Origin: Lawsonibacter faecis
Lineage (GTDB): Bacteria > Bacillota > Clostridia > Oscillospirales > Oscillospiraceae
Assembly (NCBI RefSeq): GCF_014287675.1
Contig: NZ_JACOPQ010000001.1
Location: 432,774 to 496,773, forward strand
DNA: 64,000 bases
Direction: 5' to 3'
A model generated the notes under the pieces. It saw only the letters and a program-made list of their open reading frames with translations, had not been told where the DNA came from and ran no database searches. Positions 62,872 to 64,000 of this stretch are shown here, one piece after another. Position 1 is the first letter of the stretch. Each line of letters starts with the position of its first letter. The position numbers and the translations under genes were made by a program.

Positions 62872-63423
62872 TTAAGAAATTGGGTCAAATTCCTTTTTCG
62901 TTACACCAAGCCACAAAATTTTTGGAGCTTCCCCATGTTCCGCGCACACCGCCGCCCGCCAGCGGTCGCCCGCAAAGCTATGTACCGCAAGGGTTTCATG
63001 TCTCTCGCCCGGCAGAGGCGGCAAAACGGATCGGGGGTTAAAAATCCCCGTTCCCGCCTGCTTGCACCAGCTCTCCTTTCGGGTCCAGAGGCTGCAAAAG
63101 GCCCCCCAGTCCCCGCCGTGGGCGGCGTACCAGCGGTATTCCTCCTCGGAGAAGACCCGCCGGGGCAGCCTCGGGTCCCTGGGCCCAACCAGCTCGATGT
63201 CCACACCCACCTCCCCGTCGGAGAGGGCGCACAGAGCCAGGCCGCCGCTGTGGCTTAAATTGAAATGAATGTGGAGAAAGTCCGGGAAGAAGGGCTTCCC
63301 CCGGCTTCCCCGGCCCATGGCCGGGATTTCCTCCAGACCGTACACACGGGCCAGGCCCTCCCCCAAGAGACCCCGGACGGCGGCTTTGCCATCCTCTCCG
63401 CCGCAGGCCAAAAGCGTCAGCAA
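62872..63423 (-). CDS. 4'-phosphopantetheinyl transferase (Sfp-type)
   Basis: 183 residues. The magnesium-binding motif VGVDIE (Asp75, Glu77) and WTRKESWCK (113-121) define the family, and HFNLSHSGG precedes them. It transfers phosphopantetheine from CoA to carrier-protein serine. The start is TTG at 63423, supported by AGGGGGCGG six bases upstream; no ATG start gives the full domain. Shorter than Sfp (about 224), so the N-terminal half is compact. A carrier protein partner is not in this window. Confidence 0.9.
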   Translation of the reverse strand: MLTLLACGGEDGKAAVRGLLGEGLARVYGLEEIPAMGRGSRGKPFFPDFLHIHFNLSHSGGLALCALSDGEVGVDIELVGPRDPRLPRRVFSEEEYRWYAAHGGDWGAFCSLWTRKESWCKQAGTGIFNPRSVLPPLPGERHETLAVHSFAGDRWRAAVCAEHGEAPKILWLGVTKKEFDPIS

Positions 63424-63472
63424 GCCAAACCGCCCCCTAAAGTGTTTTCACATTATTTTAACGCTTTCTTTA

Positions 63473-63501
63473 TTGCCTTTTCAATGTGCGTTTTATACAA
63501 T
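63473..63501 (+). promoter_or_regulatory. Promoter of the zinc-ribbon gene
   Basis: TTGCCT and TACAAT with a 17-base spacer, 75 bases before the start; AAAAGGAG lies next to the ATG. Confidence 0.5.
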
Positions 63502-63576
63502 AAGTCCGTACCAGAAAATAGTTTTCCATATGATGACAAAAACAAGTCATAACAGTCGGGAAAAGGAGTTATATTA

Positions 63577-63786
63577 ATGGAGAGAAAACAGTACATCTGC
63601 CCTAAATGCGGCTGCCGCACCTATGAGCACGACCAGTTCCAGGCCACCGGCGGGAATTTCGCCAAAATTTTCGACGTACAGAACAAGAAGTTCATCACCA
63701 TCTCCTGCACCCAGTGCGGGTATACGGAGCTCTACAAGGCTCAGAACGACGCGGGCTGGGATGTCCTTGATTTCCTGATGGGCTAA
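63577..63786 (+). CDS. Zn-ribbon nucleic-acid-binding-type protein (DUF2082-like)
   Basis: 69 residues. Two CxxC pairs (ICPKCGCRTY and SCTQCGYTEL) form a zinc ribbon, and the internal GGNFAKIFDVQNKKF stretch fits the DUF2082 group. Likely binds nucleic acid or acts as a small regulatory protein; role unknown. Confidence 0.85.
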   Translation: MERKQYICPKCGCRTYEHDQFQATGGNFAKIFDVQNKKFITISCTQCGYTELYKAQNDAGWDVLDFLMG

Positions 63787-63836
63787 TCCAGGCCGCCCAG
63801 CCTGTCGCCCCCCGCCCCGGAGAAAGTCTCGCAGAG

Positions 63837-63860
63837 TTGCGTCGTCCGCGGACGACGCAA
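63837..63860. other. Perfect 24-bp palindrome after the zinc-ribbon gene
   Basis: The sequence is fully symmetric (TTGCGTCGTCCG and its complement) but is not followed by a T-run. It could be a protein-binding site or a weak terminator. Confidence 0.4.
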
Positions 63861-63932
63861 TCAAATGAATATCCGTCATTATTTGGGATTTTTCCCCTTC
63901 CCGCCTGAGCGGTTACGCGCTTTTTTGGCAAA

Positions 63933-63991
63933 CTGAATGAATGGGGAAGGGTCCGCCGGCGCTGCCGGCGGGCCCTTCCCCAGTCATTCAG
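63933..63991. terminator. Long hairpin at the right end, probable terminator
   Basis: A 28-bp stem with two mismatches or G-U pairs (63933-63960 with 63964-63991) and a 3-base loop, with TTTTTT nearby on the left (63921-63926). It may end a minus-strand gene lying beyond the window. Confidence 0.55.
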
Positions 63992-64000
63992 GTTGGCGCC

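Overview
The window reads as chromosome from a GC-rich gut Clostridium-class Firmicute, most likely an Oscillospiraceae relative (Flavonifractor/Lawsonibacter type). This is inferred from a perfect CIRCE element upstream of groES, SLH-anchored surface proteins, mucin-directed glycosidases, a selection of Firmicute housekeeping genes and strong GC-rich codon use. No taxonomic search could be run.

Layout. 0-7.0 kb is housekeeping: a SPFH/NfeD membrane pair (left end cut by the window), an RNA methyltransferase, a WG-repeat/SLH protein, a lipid kinase, and CIRCE-controlled groES-groEL. 7.1-8.0 kb is a gene graveyard holding a decayed radical SAM gene and a truncated response regulator. 8.1-22.0 kb is one co-oriented minus-strand catabolic island: TetR regulator, UPF0280 protein, sodium:solute symporter with a small membrane partner, a 6-hydroxynicotinate-reductase-like Fe-S protein, a single-chain molybdenum hydroxylase, a DUF1185 protein, two enamidase-like amidohydrolases, an NCS1 permease and a C69 Ntn-hydrolase. 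Together they look like uptake, hydroxylation, ring reduction and hydrolytic opening of an N-heteroaromatic compound. The later genes of the known nicotinate fermentation pathway are absent, so substrate and products are open. A second fragment of the same radical SAM family lies at its far edge.

22.2-45.4 kb holds two giant secreted, SLH-anchored enzymes in tandem. The first (3044 aa) carries a GH101 endo-alpha-N-acetylgalactosaminidase core. The second (3975 aa) carries GH101 plus a GH95 alpha-L-fucosidase in the same chain. Both sit behind an almost identical 49-bp upstream box, and an AraC/cupin regulator lies just upstream: apparently a dedicated mucin O-glycan attack locus. A TetR gene and an SLH-anchored 5'-nucleotidase follow.

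49-64 kb returns to housekeeping and small accessory modules: prfB (RF2, without a frameshift site), a large MalT/LuxR-type ATPase regulator divergent from two amidohydrolases across a perfect 16-bp palindrome, ROK kinase-rimI-GNAT-tsaD, an AT-rich orphan gene beside a hairpin-rich segment, a membrane-lipid operon (diacylglycerol glycosyltransferase, 39-aa protein, UPF0104/LPG-synthase-type membrane protein), a 4'-phosphopantetheinyl transferase and a zinc-ribbon protein. No rRNA, tRNA, CRISPR array or intact insertion sequence was recognised.
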